Shown: piece by piece, positions 63,446 through 64,000 of the stretch
Layout: each line of letters opens with the position of its first letter
Position numbering within the stretch: the first letter of the stretch is position 1
DNA from: GCA-020343675 sp964462945
GTDB taxonomy: Bacteria > Planctomycetota > Phycisphaerae > Sedimentisphaerales > Anaerobacaceae
DNA: 64,000 nt
Direction of reading: 5' to 3'
Assembly: GCA_964462945.1 (NCBI GenBank)
Contig: CAYWZW010000015.1
Span: 1 to 64,000, forward strand
Position numbers and translations under genes: made by a program
Notes under the pieces: model-generated
Seen by the model: only the letters and a program-made list of their open reading frames with translations
Told to the model about the DNA's origin: nothing
Database searches by the model: none

Positions 63446-64000
63446 TCATTTCATCTTTCCCAGGAATCTGAGCAACCCGTCAAGAATTGTCAACGGGTGG
63501 GGCGGGCAGCCCGGAATATACAATTCCACCGGAACTACTCCATCAGCACCATTATGAACCGCAGGAAGATCTATGTATGGACCGCCTGAGATGGCACAGG
63601 CGCCAACCGCAATGACTATCTTAGGATCAGGGACGGCATCATACGTCTTTTCCAGTGCAAGTTTCATGTTTTCAGTGACGGGACCTGTAATAAGCAAACC
63701 ATCAGCATGCCTCGGTGAAGCCACGAACTGAATGCCGAATCTGCCCAGGTCATACACGACAGTGCCTAAAACGTTTGTATCGGCCTCGCACGCATTACAA
63801 CCCCCGGCACAGACCTGCCTTAACTTCAAAGACTGCCCCAAAACGCTCTTTGTCTCTTTGTCCAGGGCTTCAGCCAACCTCATTTCCCGGCCCCGAAGAA
63901 TCAAATCAGCTCTTGATCTTGCGGCAAGGCGATAATCGCTGCTGAATTCTATAGCACCGGCAGAACGAGCGGGACACAAATCATAGCCACGAATGAGCAC
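63446..64000 (-). CDS. Group 4 [NiFe]-hydrogenase small subunit (HyfI/EchC/NuoB type) fused to ferredoxin-like end, partial
   Basis: Cytoplasmic iron-sulfur subunit of a membrane-bound hydrogenase or complex I-like enzyme, 5' end outside the window. The last 125 residues hold the small-subunit cluster motifs: CAGGCNACEAD, the FVASPRHADGLLITGPVT segment shared by HyfI and NuoB proteins, VGACAISGG, and VELYIPGCPPHP. The first 60 residues (CPARSAGAIEFSSDYRLAARSRADLI) look like the end of a HyfH/HycF-type 4Fe-4S ferredoxin subunit, so two normally separate subunits appear joined. The GTG at 64000 is at the window edge and probably internal. Nothing nearby belongs to the same complex within the window. 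Confidence 0.82.
   Translation of the reverse strand: MLIRGYDLCPARSAGAIEFSSDYRLAARSRADLILRGREMRLAEALDKETKSVLGQSLKLRQVCAGGCNACEADTNVLGTVVYDLGRFGIQFVASPRHADGLLITGPVTENMKLALEKTYDAVPDPKIVIAVGACAISGGPYIDLPAVHNGADGVVPVELYIPGCPPHPLTILDGLLRFLGKMK

Noticed and set aside
63198..63449. Minus-strand 83-residue frame containing AGADLNRRHTNSQSE
   Set aside because: It is the reverse translation of the tRNA-Phe fragment, a well-known false gene.

Overview
The window looks like part of the genome of an anaerobic, polysaccharide-degrading member of the PVC group. A Phycisphaerae/Sedimentisphaerales-like planctomycete fits best, inferred from gene content only. The signs are three formylglycine-type sulfatases, several TIM-barrel proteins of the DUF4038/DUF5060 type, many secreted glycoside hydrolases (GH), an hgcAB pair and a group 4 [NiFe]-hydrogenase-type subunit. 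Most genes lie on the + strand, tightly packed and often overlapping as ATGA.

Left flank (1-21.2 kb). A run of secreted carbohydrate-active genes comes first: an MGH1-like (alpha/alpha)6 hydrolase cut by the window edge, a GH2 with an inserted F5/8-type-C module, a ThuA-like protein, GH97, a short GH29-like protein, a GH95-like protein, a GH36-like alpha-galactosidase, and a prenyltransferase-fold protein with an unusual C-terminal domain. Together they suit attack on fucosylated, galactose-containing glycans. Then the content changes: an AT-rich FemAB/GNAT-like gene, a small GNAT acetyltransferase, hgcA and hgcB (the corrinoid protein and ferredoxin of mercury methylation), a hydratase with a signal peptide, a D-2-hydroxyacid dehydrogenase and an intact tRNA-Phe(GAA).

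Candidate island (21.3-63.3 kb). A 43-bp perfect repeat of the tRNA-Phe 3' end recurs about 42 kb downstream, where only a tRNA fragment remains. This is the layout of an element integrated into a tRNA gene, although I recognise no integrase. The segment holds a co-directional run of secreted enzymes: six DUF4038/DUF5060-type TIM-barrel modules, propeller proteins, a GH141-like beta-helix, a PL22-like oligogalacturonate lyase, serine hydrolase fusions, sulfatases and sulfatase relics, an octaheme cytochrome-HEAT-TPR protein, M55 and M28 peptidases, a ceramidase-like protein and a GH29 alpha-L-fucosidase. I recognise no SusC/SusD, transporter, regulator or sulfatase-activating enzyme there. Two loci are chains of modules: a 1515-residue protein with two beta-lactamase-type hydrolases around a TIM barrel and a DUF1593 domain, and a serine hydrolase-M14 peptidase-DUF5060 chain broken by one in-frame TGA.

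Right edge. A minus-strand gene running off the window joins the end of a ferredoxin-like domain to a group 4 [NiFe]-hydrogenase small subunit (HyfI/EchC/NuoB type), consistent with anaerobic energy metabolism.
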